Positions 27,512 through 40,900 of a DNA stretch of 64,000 nucleotides are shown one piece after another. The DNA is from Chromobotia macracanthus (lineage: Eukaryota; Chordata; Actinopteri; Cypriniformes; Botiidae), in the NCBI GenBank assembly GCA_036877525.1, contig JAZGTH010000073.1:124001-188000 (forward strand), read 5' to 3'. The notes under the pieces are model-generated. The model did not search any database, was not told the origin of the DNA, and saw only the letters and a list, made by a program, of their open reading frames with translations. Both the position numbers and the translations under genes were made by a program. Positions within the stretch are counted from its first letter, which is position 1, and every line of letters starts with the position of its first letter.

Positions 27512-30500
27512 GTAGGTTCCTGAGATCACTCTAGTCACTTCATGCTTTATGAGCGAACTCAGGAAGTGCAGTTCTAGCAGATGTTTATTTTGTTGTTTAT
27601 CGCTCACCTTTATTTATACCTGCTATATTTGTGCGTGCACTTCTAGCAGCAGTAGAATGTGTTCTTTGTTTCTTACATTGCTGTTTTCTTTTTGAGATTT
27701 TTTGTGTGTGTATATTGCTTTCTGAGCTTTGTTGAGTGTTTTAAAATTTTCGATTTTCGAGTCTTCGATTTTAAGGGGACAGGGTGGAAACATAGTAAAC
27801 TGCAGTAATTTCAACATTCAGAGGTTAATTAAACAGCATCTGGTGTAACAGTATAATCTCTGTTTAGCGTATTTTTGCATAATATACAGGTGAAAATGTT
27901 CGCTAGTTAAGCAGCAAGGCCAGCAGGGTCATCATCACATTTCATGCATAAGTTGGCTGGTACGCGCAAACTCTGGATGGATGCTTTCATTGGTCCCTAG
28001 CATTAAGGTCAAATTTCTCTCACATGGTCTACAGCAGTTAACTGCATTCCACGTAGATTTTGTTCAGATTGTTGGGATATTTTATACTACCGTTACACAA
28101 AATGTAATTTGTGGTGCATGTAATAACATTTCATGAATAATTTGTTATTTTGTACATGCAGTATGTGCTTCTGATGATTTGTGCTGTGATATCTTCTTCA
28201 GATAGAAGCTGTAAGCACACAGCTCATTTAAATTCATTTCAGGTTTTGTTAGTTTTCACTTCTTTCACTTGTTTTCAAAGATGCACAATTTTTAATAACA
28301 AAATTTAAAAGTCAAACAAATGTTTGGCTGTGTTATGTATTTGCAAGGTCCTTTATCTTGCAGCACATATATCTTCACCGGGCTGTTGTGTAGGAGTTTG
28401 TTGGATAAAAGATCTGGAAACATATACATGGAAATCTGGATTTTACTTTCCAAATACGCCTAAACCTCATAAACTTTTCTGAATAACTGTAAAATAAGTC
28501 ATACCAGATAACTGCTAATTTATAGACTAGCTTAACTAACTTGCTAAGAGCATGCTAGACCTGCTGTATTCAACATCTGGCTTGGAGTCAGTGACTGAGT
28601 TGTCCTTACGGTTAACTCCACAACTGTAAAGGTGCACAAACATCTGCTGCACCAGAGCAACAATTCCTCTGATGTTTTTTCTTTGACTCCAAGATTCTCT
28701 CAACATGCTCTTTTTTACCTCCAACTCATGTTCCATTGTTCTGTAACTTCACACTCTCTAGTCTTTGCAATGATCTGTGATGTAAAGATGGGTTGTTGTA
28801 AGGTCATCATCAAGGCCTGTGTGTTATTTTTCGTCGGTTTTGTGGTACTTTTCCACACAACTTGTTAAATGTGCAGGCAGTTAGAGAGAGAGGAGGTGAA
28901 GAAAAGTTCACCATATTTACACAATCAGAATTTACCATAATCCACTAAAACAGGAGCATGGTATTCCCACATTTCACTTCAGTTAAAACTTTAACTTCCA
29001 CTATTCAGTGGTTGAACATTGTGATTTGAATCAAGTATATTAAATCATCTATCAGTTACACAGTGGAACATGCATGAAATAACAAGCAGACGAATCATTG
29101 GTTACCATTTGCAATATTTGCTTTTGTGCCTTTACCTATTTATGACACTTAAATTACCTATTTATTTCCCTAACTGGGAAAGAAGGACATATTTTCGTAT
29201 AGGTGCAAACATGTATATACCTGGCTTTAAAAAATTAGTGCACTGCATGTTTTCCTCACAAAGAGTTTAATAGTGCTTAAGTCATATCAGAGGTGTGGAT
29301 AAAGCTGTATAAATCTACATAACGTAGACTGCACCCTTATTGAGATCACATGACCAGCTGTCCAATTTGACAGTTAATGCTAATACTACTATAAAAAAAC
29401 AGAGCCTAAATCAACAGCATAGTACAGACAATGGATGGTTTGGATCAGCCTGTTTGTTATTCATCAATCCAGAATAGAATATAACATGTCCAAACAGACT
29501 GGAGTGCTAAAACAAACAACCACGACCTGCAGTTTCAATGCCACAGAGCGAGGGAAAGTGGCATGACCGCAAACACAGAACATCAAAGCACAACCACGCA
29601 ATAATAAATGCCTCAGTACACAGCAAGACAGAGCAGCACTGTCTGCAGCAGCCACGCAAAGAAAGGTTCAGAGCAGGAAGAGCAGTGTACTGCAGTGTAT
29701 CCAGACCAGCAGGTGTCAGTACAAAAATCATGGGGCAAGAGAGAAGCCAGCAGAAAACTAAAACTTACTAAAGGCATTATTAACAGTCATTACATAGTGC
29801 GCATCTAGGGCAGGGACATTATCACTGAGGGACATGTTGCCACCAATACTTACATATGTACACATATGTTCTATGTTCACAAATTTTGGCAACTTATTGA
29901 AACACAAACAGTAGGTGTTGTGTAAAAAATGTTCTTTCAAAAATAGAATGATGCTATCTGGGATTATAAATTACTAACTAATAGTCTATTGAGGTATTGT
30001 TAGATTTTGGTTCCATTGAGTAAACATATTTTGAAGTTCTCACAACAGAAAGATAGCTATTGATCACACTCTCCACACCGTGGCCTTGCACTTGCAGCTT
30101 GTGAAAAGAAACAGGACTCTTGTTATCTGAGTTTACACCTCTTTCTCGCTCTCTCGCTCTCTTTATGTCTTTCTCTCCAATGTGCTTATTTTCTAGTCAA
30201 CTCAGTATTGATGTTGGGGCTCAGTAGTGATCAGGGAGATGACGTAGTCCACAGAGCAGGAACCCAAACATATGTTTTGTGAGCTGCCTGTCTCAGTGTT
30301 TGCACATATCAAACCCTTTATATACAGCTGTTCAAAGACACAATGCCATTAAAGGCAACTCTTGTGAGCATAAAATGATCCTCTTGCTCTTTGCATTTTC
30401 TTCATCTCTCTGTCAAGTCATACTCATCAGGAGGCAGCAATGTTTGACATTAAAAGGCATGACCCTCTAAATACTGTGTTGTTCTATCTTGCAGACAGAT

Positions 30501-30621
30501 CATCAGTCTCTGGTTAATTTTAAATACACAGAGAAAATATGTTGTTGTGTTGATGAAAAACACACATGCTTTTATTCCATTGTTATGAAATAATGTGTGT
30601 AAAATAGTATGTAAAAGAAGT

Positions 30622-30851
30622 GTTTTTGAAGCAGTCAGTATTTCTGTAATTTTACATGTTTTCAAACTGTGGCTCAGATATCACACATTTCTTTTATGAA
30701 TAGTGACATAGTTAAAGATTGTGATATTAACAGACATGTTTTTGAAGCAGTCAGTATGTCTGTAATTTTACGTTTTCAAACCGTGGCTCAGATATTACAC
30801 ATTTCTTTTATAAATAGTGACATAGTTAAAGACTGTGATATTAACAGACAT
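30622..30851 (+). repeat. Two-copy tandem duplication, unit about 116 bp
   Basis: Copy 1 (30622-30737) and copy 2 (30738-30851) both begin GTTTTTGAAGCAGTCAGTAT and end with the same AACAGACAT segment. They differ by about six substitutions and a 2-base deletion in copy 2. The high similarity means the duplication is young relative to the surrounding intronic sequence. The open frame across both copies is an artefact of the duplication. Confidence 0.93.
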
Positions 30852-33080
30852 GGGCAGATTCATCCCTCTGCCTTTTTGCATGTCATCTTTACAGGTTTTG
30901 GACACTTTAATCAAATCTAATCCCACACAGTGCTTTGGGCAAGCTCAACATAATACTTAGCTCTGGTCTTTTAATGTGTCATGTCAGGGTGATGATTTCT
31001 GTCACATCTCATCTCTGTCCAAAACACCTCCCAGATCGATGACCCATGAAGGGTTTTTACGAGATGCTCATAAATCCTCCAGCTGCCCCAGAGCTCAACT
31101 GTGCTCATAGCAACGCTGAGCTTTAGTTCATGGTGCGTGTACAAGTAGCAATTGTCACTGTTCCAGAGTCAGTGGGAAATTGGGCATTGAGATATTTAAT
31201 GGCATGAGACGTTCCAGGAAATTACAAATAGCTTACATAGACTGGCAGCAGTCTTCTGGTGGAGTTAAAGCATAGACAGTGTAAAGGAAAAGTGAGAGAT
31301 TGCTTATAATGACAATGAAAAAGAGAAATCACACAATTCAACAGGATGGAAGTGGAAGTCCCGGCTTTCAGTTAAAAGAGCTTTTTATTTGTTGACTTTA
31401 GAACATACATGTGCACTAGCTGGATCTGCCTGAAAAATGGTGTTTTATTTACAGTGATTGAAGCTGAAGCAGACCAATTTTTATCAAATTTTAGCCAAGT
31501 AAACACTTCTGCTTTAAAGAGATGGTGGTTAAACACGGATTATTGATTAACTCAGTCTGTCTCTTGACAGATTGACTTACTTTACCCTTATTACTAATTT
31601 AACAAATATCAAATTCTTAATAGACCTAACCAAAACTCACAATCCTACTGAACCTTGACCTTAAATCTTCATGTTTTGTTGGAGTCAAAGTGCCCTTGGA
31701 GAACATTTCACCTCAAGAAGTCCCGCCCACCACCATCTGGATTCTTCTCAATCAAGCCTAATATTGATGTCAGAAGTCAGTGTTCAGAACAGTATATACA
31801 CAGTTCAGCCTGTGATCCATATTAATCGCCTTTTATCTTCATTCTTCTTTCATCAGCAGTTTTCTGCTGTGGAAAATATCTGACTGTGCCCTGTGTCTCA
31901 TGTTCAGCTGATCCTGCATGTTAGTGTAAAACACACATTTCTCTGCTACATGAGTCTGATAGATCAGAACCAGATGTTCTCCTATAAAGGTGATACAAAG
32001 GACTGACAGGTGAAACTAAATAGTCTCTGTCAGTTGTGTCTCATGCTGCAAGTTGACAAGTCAACATATGCTTGTACAAGGTGACAGAGGATTGTATTTC
32101 ACAATGACAAGAATTAGAGGATTGCAACAGAATATTTATTTTAATACAAAACCTAAACAGACATTCTGTACTTAAAAATAAATAACAGTGATAGAAAAAC
32201 AGTATTCTTGTCATGCATGTCTTTTTTTTTCAAAAAGAGGGCAGTATTATTTTTTTCCCCTCAGCTGGAAGGGAATATTTATCCTTTAGTTGGTCTTCAA
32301 TAAATAATAATTATCTTGGCCCCAGAAAGGCAGCATACCGTTATTGTGTACACAAAATTCCTAACACCACTCACTCCTTGAGCTACTGTATGTCCTTTTG
32401 TATGATTTAATGTGCTTTGCAATGAAATCTATTTCACAGCAGTAGATGGTCAAAATCCTGGAGACTTTTAATTTCATCGGTTTCCAACTACTACAGTATT
32501 CGTCTATCTTCTAACCATCTAACAATTAATCAGAATTTCCTGGAAAAAAATCTAGCAAGCAGTCAGAACACCGTAGCAACGTATAACCAACTTTCAAAGT
32601 TTGTCTCGACAAACTTCATTTCTAGTTGAGTTTGCTTTTTTATTTCACATACAGGCAAAAATTTCCATCAATGTTGAATTTTAGTTACTGACAAGCTTTC
32701 TCCATTCATTGCAATCAAAGTTTTATGGACTGTTCAGCCAATATTAGTTAAAGAGAGTCTGGGAAAAACCATTAGCCGATGGGTCTGGTTCAATAGTCCT
32801 GTAGTCCAGGGGCCATAAACCTGTTATCAATCAATCCATTAGCAGTCTAATATCACTCTGAGTTTTGACTGTACCTGAGCTCTCTCTGGCCAGAACAGAT
32901 AAGAGCGGATATCATAACCCTCTTACGCAAAACACTCAAAGGCCTGATTACCATGGATGAGGTCAGTGTGTGTAATTACTGTGTATGCACACATATGCTT
33001 GATGGATGGGATGTCAAATATGTTGATCCAGACAAGATATGACTAAAACCCGCCTATTGTTCAGCTGTGTGGACAGTTTT

Positions 33081-33585
33081 TCAAGTTCAAGTTTATTTAT
33101 ATAGCACTTTTCACAATGGCACATTGTTACAAAGCAACTGTACAAATGAAAAATGTCCAAAAATATTTAACAGTGAAATAAAATGATTAAGATAAGATTA
33201 AGAATAAGATTTATAAAAAAAATTTTAAAAGGAAGAAAATTAAAATTAATAAAATTATTAAACAATGATAATAAATGTACAAAGCGAATGTTGTAAGCTA
33301 ATGTCAGCAGTCTCCCAGTAAGCAAGCCAACAGGGCGACAGTGACAAGGAACCAACAATTTTTGATTGGGGCAAGTTGTCACCTGTTATAAATGTTATAA
33401 ATTCAAGCAGTTTATTAATTACTGCATTTACTGGCAAAATAACCATCTTTTTCTTAGAAATTATGTAGGCAATGTTCAGTGAGTTATTTGTAGACAAGGC
33501 TTTAAGGCATGTGTCTATCCAGAAACTGAATTTCAAAATAAAACTGCCCTGAGAAATATTCACTGGAGTAAAAAGTGTGACAGCT
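33081..33585 (+). mobile_element. Worn interspersed fish repeat (probable retroelement/SINE relic)
   Basis: The left part has AGTTTATTTATATAGCAC followed by TTTTCACAATGGCACATTGT and CAAAGCAACTGTACA, a signature seen in many fish interspersed repeats. Around 33322-33355, AAGCCAACAGGGCGACAGTG and CAAGGAACCAACA continue a pattern typical of the same class. The right part (about 33464-33585) is similar to 63180-63300 in this window, which confirms dispersal. No coding potential remains. The family assignment is from familiarity, not a search. Confidence 0.6.
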
Positions 33586-35567
33586 AGCTTTGGTTTTCCC
33601 TATTAGAAAATAGTTTATTATAAAATCATGTTTTGTTCAGTACTCTGATCTCATAGACAGTGCTTTGTAATGAGTACAAAACAGGATGGATTATTATTGT
33701 ATTTTACAGATAATACAATAAAGGATAGAGCTTTAAACCAATACATATTTGTTCTATTTATGAATTAAATCTATATAATTTCTCATTCTTCATAAGATTT
33801 TCTCTTAAGACACTTTATCTTCATGTAAACATACTGCGTAATGCATTTTTCATCATTTTTATCAAGCTGACCTGAATGAATGCCTCCTTCATTTTTCTAT
33901 GATGCACAGCTGTTGAAGGAGGCTGTGATTTCTGTCTACCCAAGAGATTAGTACCGCTGAACAGTTAAACCCTCGTTTGTCAAGGAGATTCAGAGTCTTA
34001 GGTCAAAACCCTTGAGGGGGCCTGTCAGGAAAAATTCTTTCATCTAAAATGCTGCTGCTCATTAAGAATCTATCTGCAAATCCTGTTTGCTTCTCACTTA
34101 GCACTTTACGATCAAAAGGTAAAAAAAAAATCTTAGATTTTTACAAATTCTTGAAAAGCTATAAAATTCTTTAGGATCTCTGCTGCCATTTATATAAATG
34201 GTGACCAATTAGCAATTAGCTTAAAAATAAACATTTTTGTTTTCATTTTTTAGTAAATAGATCAAAAACCTGTGGCCACCTGTGACCAATTCATATTTTT
34301 GTTCATTGAAACTTTTTATCATTATGTATTTGCTCTTATTATTAATATTGCTGAAATGCCCTTTGCTTCTTTCATTTAATAAATATAAAATATAACATAT
34401 CAAGTTATGACTTGTCAGATCTTTACTGACAAAACACTGGACCTCCTGGAACTTTAACTGGATACCACTTGTTTATATGTTATCATAACACAGTGTAAGA
34501 GTTATGAAGAATAACTAGATAGAAAAGTGGTTAAAATGGAAAGATAAATGAAAGAAGGAAATGAAAGGAAAGAGAAAGGCAGGGCAGTTTGCGGTATCTT
34601 TGAGAAACAGAGGTAATTGTGATAAAGGCGCTGCTCTGCAGACTTTAATATGCATACAAATATGTTGTTTTGCAAAGCTTTATTTCTGTCTAGACTGTAA
34701 GTAATTATGTTGTTCATAAACAACAGATGTCTCCATGGTTGACAACAAGGCCCTGAGTAGAACTTGCATTACCGTCCATAACTGGCAAAGGGCATTCATA
34801 TGTTAAAGCAGGTTTTGGCTTTGATGCAGTTGATTTCACATTTTTGCAACTTTTCTGCATGGGTGAATTTAATGTTGTTAGGTACTTCCTTAAACTACCT
34901 CTGCCTCCCCATTAAGAGTTTCTCTTTTGTCTTAATGACGATGGTGTTCCTTTTCTCCCTTCATGTTTTTAATCAATAGCTTCATTCTCACGGAGAACAA
35001 AAAAATCAATACTGGATTTGAAGCAAACAGTTTGTGAAATGATGTGCTGTGTAATGTTTCATGCTTGCTTTTTCCACCCATGTTTGGGACTTTGAAAATA
35101 CATTCATCTTCACTTTTAATAGCAGGAGAGAAGGTGAAGTATATACTCCACCTTTAGTGTTTGAGGGTAGATGCCGTGGCTTTTGCCGAGCATTAGGGAC
35201 GTGATTAATCTGTTGTTTGTGTAGACCATAGATGGCCCCCTCTGTCCCAGTGTGGTTATAGGATTGTATACTTGCTCTCATTCTGTTTCTCTCCCTGCAA
35301 TTAAAATGGAAATTTGGCAATGGCCCTCAGTGGCAAGATAGTTCTTTTTATACCTAGGAACTAGCTAATGAATCTGTCTGTGGAGCTCCACATAACCAAC
35401 ACAATGAGCTCCCATAAGACCTTGTACTCCACACTACTGGAGGCCTAGAGCATGCTGGAAATGTTGAGAGGACAAAATGTGACTGAAGAGGAATCTGTCT
35501 GGGTGAGGGAAACACTCTGTATTACAATACAGTACAATACAGTTAGAGTTTGGGCATGCTCTGTGGC

Positions 35568-35765
35568 TGTGTTCCAAAACCTAGTAAGATGCCTTCATAG
35601 ACAGCTTTTTAAAACATCATAGATGTGCATCAGACATTAAGACAAGATAATTATGCTGCCTACTGAAATGCCTCATTTTGGTCAAATTTTAAGGCACCAA
35701 CACGTATCCTTGGTGGGGAAGTCAATGCATTGTCCAGAATGCATACCAAAATGCATTGCAAAGAG
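35568..35765. mobile_element. Cyprinid-type dispersed repeat relic (nonautonomous)
   Basis: The stretch contains TGTGTTCCAAAACCTAGTAA, then GCTGCCTACTGAAATGCC and a run ending near ATGCATTGC. This resembles a widespread cyprinid nonautonomous repeat ('tgttccaaaacc ... gctgcctac ... gcattgtcc'). No inverted repeats or frames could be defined confidently. Confidence 0.4.
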
Positions 35766-37788
35766 TGTCAAAGATTTACAGTACCTAATATAAATGCTGT
35801 ATGTTCACACATACTTTAAGCATGAATGTGACAGTCATAATCCATACCTGTAGTCCATACCGGCCTAAACCTTTAGATCTCACAGCTGAATTTTGAGAGT
35901 GAGTTTGGTTAACCTGTGCTTTGTGAACAAAACTGCAGTGGACAGCTGTATAGTGATATTTGTCTGTCTCTGTTGTTCTTTCATTCTTTGAAAATCTTTT
36001 TATTTTATGAAGTGACTCTTTTGTGTGAGCGCTTACAGATCCCAAACTGTTTGTGGACATTTTTACATTTTCCCTTTAAATCTGATTTAGAGTTCACAAC
36101 ACAAGTCCATAAAAAACAAATTAACAGCTGAATTTCTATTAACTCTTTACTTGAGAAGTGTGAACATGCGGCTGGTTTTGAGCAAAGCAAATAGCTCATC
36201 GTATGGCAAGCTGGATGCACTTTAAAGCACCTGCCTTTGTGCTGAAGTGTCACTACACAATCAGTGCAGAAGAGCATAGCCACAAGCCAACTAGCATCAC
36301 AGCTAACCTGACTGCAGCTTGCAGGCTGAACATAAAAGACACACGGTCAGAGTGTTTATGACACGCTTCAGATAACCTGCCAGCCACCCGCATACCTCCT
36401 TTTATATTTAATCTCCTTTTCTCTCTCTCCAACTTTTGCTGTCTTTCACAATCTCTCTTTCCCTGTCAGTATCTGTTTCTCATGCCTTCTCTCTGTGTTT
36501 CTCCACCAGCAGATGGCCTGTTTGTCTTTTTGTTTCCCTCTCAGCTCCAGTCATTTTCAATGTTTTTGCTCTCTGTCAGGCCAAGTCAGCACGAACAAAC
36601 ACACACACATACATGCTAATGTGTTTCCCGTGGTACTGACAGGTGTGTGAGTAATTGTTTCTAGCACCACACAGCAAACATGACAGGCTGGTGAGTAGTC
36701 TGTTCAGTTTTATAACACTACACACTAAAACACAGACAGAAACATTACACAGACCTGAACCCAGGAGACATCACATTGTCGCATACTACAAATACCTCTT
36801 TCCCACAAACAGGTTGCCGGTTCAGATGTCAAACATTTCCGCACCAAAGAAATGGTAGTTCCAGGTGGGAAAAATTGGCTCTGCATTAGCCCCTAAAACC
36901 CAAAGTACCAAAGTTTTCAGATCAACAGCTAGGTTATCTTATATTCAACTAAGCTACTTAGTACTTAGTAAGCTAAGATACACTGTATATGGCCAATGTG
37001 ATGCAGCCGACAGACATTTTATTTCTAAGTACAGATGTTGGGTTGTGCTGCTTGTGGGCAGGTTGTGAAGTGACATAGTCAGTTATTTGTTACAGGTTTT
37101 GTCCTGTATCTGAAAATAGGCTCAGTATGTAGATAAGAAGTATGTGCAAAGCTTTATAAAGGACAAAGCATTCCTTACATTTGGCTTTAAAACACTGATT
37201 TGAAAATCTGAAAAGGACATCAGGTGACTGATAAAGATACAAGAAGTGTGCTGAGTGGAGACCTAAGACTCTACATGCCCCTCAGGTACCTGCTGCATCT
37301 CAGAACAGAATTCAGCCCCACAACAGACTCAACTGAAAATAAAGGATATGACTAATGGCACTGTCTGTTGTCTAATAAAACCAGTAAACCAACCTACAGT
37401 CAGTCAAACCCAATTGTAAATTGTAAAAGTTGTGTCTCTGGTTTCTGTTTATACCTGGTATCTGTCTTACGTGATTTGATTTAAAGCATTCATCTGAGTC
37501 AGACACCTGGTAGTAACATAACATGCATCTCAAATGCGACCCTGACCAGTTTGTTTTTTTTTAACTACATGCATAACTTAAATTAGAGTGTTAATAAAGC
37601 ACAGAAAAGTCAACACACTGTTGTCCCCAAATATATTTAAATTTAGCTACAGGCAACCAGGGCCAAGAATATGTAAAAACATTCAAAGTAAACAATGTTA
37701 ACTATTGCGAGTGCTGCAGAGAAGATTTCCTTGTTAAGTTCTTCAAATTGCACCGTCCCCAGTTTTCTTTCAGCTTGTCTAATTGTGT

Positions 37789-37932
37789 GTCATTTAGCAG
37801 GCAGTTACATGTCATTTAGCAGGAGTTTATTATCCACAGCAACTTACAGTACATTAATTACAGAGTATCACTGGTACAGCAAAGGGTTAAGTGTCTTGCT
37901 TGAAGGCAAGTGTGGAACAGTGGTGACAGAGC
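37789..37932 (-). mobile_element. Reverse-oriented SINE/retroelement tail relic
   Basis: The motifs CATTTAGCAGG (twice), TTATCCACAGCAACTTACAG and AAGGGTTAAGTGTCTTGCTT occur in the order usual for the reverse complement of fish SINE tails ('catttagcagacgcttttatccaaagcgacttaca ... gggttaagtgccttgctcaagg'). The CATTTAGCAGG unit is locally duplicated at 37790-37800 and 37812-37822. Confidence 0.55.
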
Positions 37933-40900
37933 ACAATGTTATGATCAGTGTTGTGATTTCTGTTACTCTCCATTACAGTGACACATTCTTGGATTGTGCA
38001 GCCTTTAGATTTTCATTTAAATTCTTACCTGACACCTTTATATCGACATGTCTAACACAAAAGTGAATTTATTGTGTTTTTGAAGATTATTTCAGTAGAT
38101 GGAGCTAATAATTCAATAGAGAAACTTATGAATGACACAGCTTATTGCCACAATCATAAAGTACAGACTTGGGGTATTCTGATTGTATATATGCCACTAA
38201 ATATAGTTGTTGGAATACAAACCATTTGTAGAACAATTCTTTTTAAATCGGCTTCCAAAACATATTCTATGCACAGTTTGCTATCATTGACTTGTTAACA
38301 CACATTGTCTTACCAAATAATCAAACCCTACCTTCTTTAAAATGTCAAAAAAATCATTTGATCTTAACATCATGTTACGATTAGAAATATGATGTAGTAA
38401 ATTGTTTAAACTACTAACATTGACAATAGCACACTATTTTTTCACAGATCTGAGTGTATGTGAGTGCATGTGTCATTTTTTATAAAACTGTTTATATATC
38501 ATTTATAGATGTGCCAAAATATACTTACTCAAATTCTGTGTTTGGTTTGCTTGAAGGCTTAACACCAGATTTTGTCATTTCCCCATCAGAGCTTCTCTTG
38601 GGAAGTTAAGTTCTCCGAATTTAACATCAGTTACCTGTGGTTTGAAATAAACAGATTATTGTCTATACAAAGAACATACTTTAAATGTGAGTCAATGGAA
38701 GTACAAATTTTAATTTCCATAAGATCTGCTATCCCATAATGCATTCTGCCAGCTTTTCTCATCATGTTTTATTTTCTGTATATGAATAGCAAACATCTGG
38801 TTGTCAGAGAAAGTATAGCAAAAATAACATGAAACATTTTTGAATAAACAACTGAATAGTTTTGATTTTAAATTTGATTTGCATGCTCTTTCTAGAATGT
38901 TTCTGTGTATTGCTCTCTTACCCCCTTTTTATCATGGAGCTTTGGCATGTTATCGCTCCATCTTCCACATGTTTAATGGCTGTTTGCAACTAGCGGTTGC
39001 GCTGTTTTACAGTTTGTCTTTTAAAAGTGGAGCAGGGACTGATGAGAAGGTATATGAGTGCTGGCTATAACATAAGACTGATGAGGGTGCATAATGTTTG
39101 GAGGCAACACATTCAAAATTCAGGAAGTACCTCCTACCTCAGCGTCCCACAGAGCAGGCAGAGCCCTCAGGGGCTCTCTGAAGTGGGAAGATTGAGAGGA
39201 ATATAGGAAATGTTGCAAGTTCAGAATAAAGTTTGGTAAAACGCAAATCTCTTCTACATAAGGCTCATAATACCTCAGGAGGGAGATGTTATCACAAATG
39301 TAACTTTTTAGCAAGACTTTTTTGTTTTTCTAAATGTCAAATATTGAAATTACTTTCCACTGGTTATGAAATTTCCTATACTATAAATGTCACATGAATT
39401 CCTGCACTTGAAGTAGTTCTTTCTCTTAAAGGAACAGCGACCGATTCTCAGCAGGGTTGTAAAATCTAAACTACTAGCCATAGCCTGGTCCTCAATTGAA
39501 GACATCAGCCCACTTCCTGATTAATATGCTCTACTACTTAGCCTGATTAATTTGGATCACCTCACCACCCTCTCTAAGCAGTCAATCTCTCCTTTCACAC
39601 CCTGAATCAATCTGTCATGAAGGGTCCATCACTTCACTGTTAATGTCCTTCTTCTTGAGGGTGTCATTTTAATAAAATAGCTATTAACAAGGATTAAAAT
39701 GAAATGTACAAATATCCTGCCCAGCTCTGGTGGATGAACAGACTGCTTCAACGAGAGGGGGTGAATAAATCTTAGCTAATGAAGGCTTTTAAAGAGATTA
39801 ATGCTTCACCCAAGTCTCTTTCTCTCTCTCCAGTTTTTGTGGCCTTTTGCTCTCTTTTGGGGCCACTGCAACAGGTTAAAGTGACATTTATTTGTAAGAG
39901 ATTTAGCACATGCTGTCATTTCAGGCAAAACATTGTCAAATGTAAGTAGAGCATGTGCATAGCTATTGAGATGAACCTGTGGTCACTGTGCTAGAACGGC
40001 TGTGTATACTTTGAACTGTCTTCATACATCAACTGGAAATGATTTTAAGATCAGTTGGTTAAGAGTAATTGCTAAAATGGCACAAAAAGTCAAAGGTTAT
40101 GAAGGCCAGGGCTATTCCATCACATTTAGCACCCGGTTAAATTAGATTATGTAGATTTTTTCTTATTTGGAAAATCCTGCTTAAAAGTGGCAAACACAAG
40201 TTGTCTTGTTTCCTTATTTCTTTGTGAGAAAGAAAAAAGGTTAGTGCAGAGCTAATGGGCATTGTATTTCAACATCTGTTCCAGAGGAGCTGCTTTGTGG
40301 CAGGTTCATTTGGAAGCTCATGTTTGAACGGTTAAGGAATTAAATGGGACCCATTTCCTCCAAGCTGATGAATTCATCATCTCGTGTCATTCTGAAACCA
40401 AACACAAACATAGGTGGTGCAACCTATAATTAGTCTGTACGCTTCAGCACTTAAACCTATTAGCCACATCTGTCAGAGGAAAAGAGAGGGGGAACGGGAA
40501 TATAAGCTTACATACTGTAGTCAATTAAATGAGGTTTTAAAGTGAAAAAGAGAAGACTAAAGACACAAGATGATGTTTTGAAAAGAAGGGAAGGAATGGA
40601 ACCTCTTCTGGACTTATAATTGTGATGTACCTCTACATTACGTAGAGACATTGGTTATAGGGATCATAGGTTAAAAGCTTTAGCTGGCAACTGAAGCATC
40701 TCTCTTATTGAATATCTCAGACATGATGTAAGTAAACATTGTACTTCTCTTTGACCCCTGCGGTCACTGTGCACTTCCCAGTAGTCAGACAGCTTAAGGC
40801 CACAATGGGGTCTATACGGTCAAAGCTGTTCATAACGCACGCCCTCAGTTGTGACCTATAGGCCCATTAGAGAGAGGACCAATGATTAAGATAAAGCTAT

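Noticed and set aside
29464..29808. Four overlapping open frames on both strands around 29.5-29.8 kb
   Set aside because: No recognisable domain, no consistent splice sites, and both strands are open equally. This looks like a chance result of locally balanced composition.
30669..30920. 83-codon frame with an internal protein repeat
   Set aside because: The apparent protein repeat is a by-product of the 116-bp tandem DNA duplication at 30622-30851. The unit length is not a multiple of three in copy 2, and there is no coding signal.
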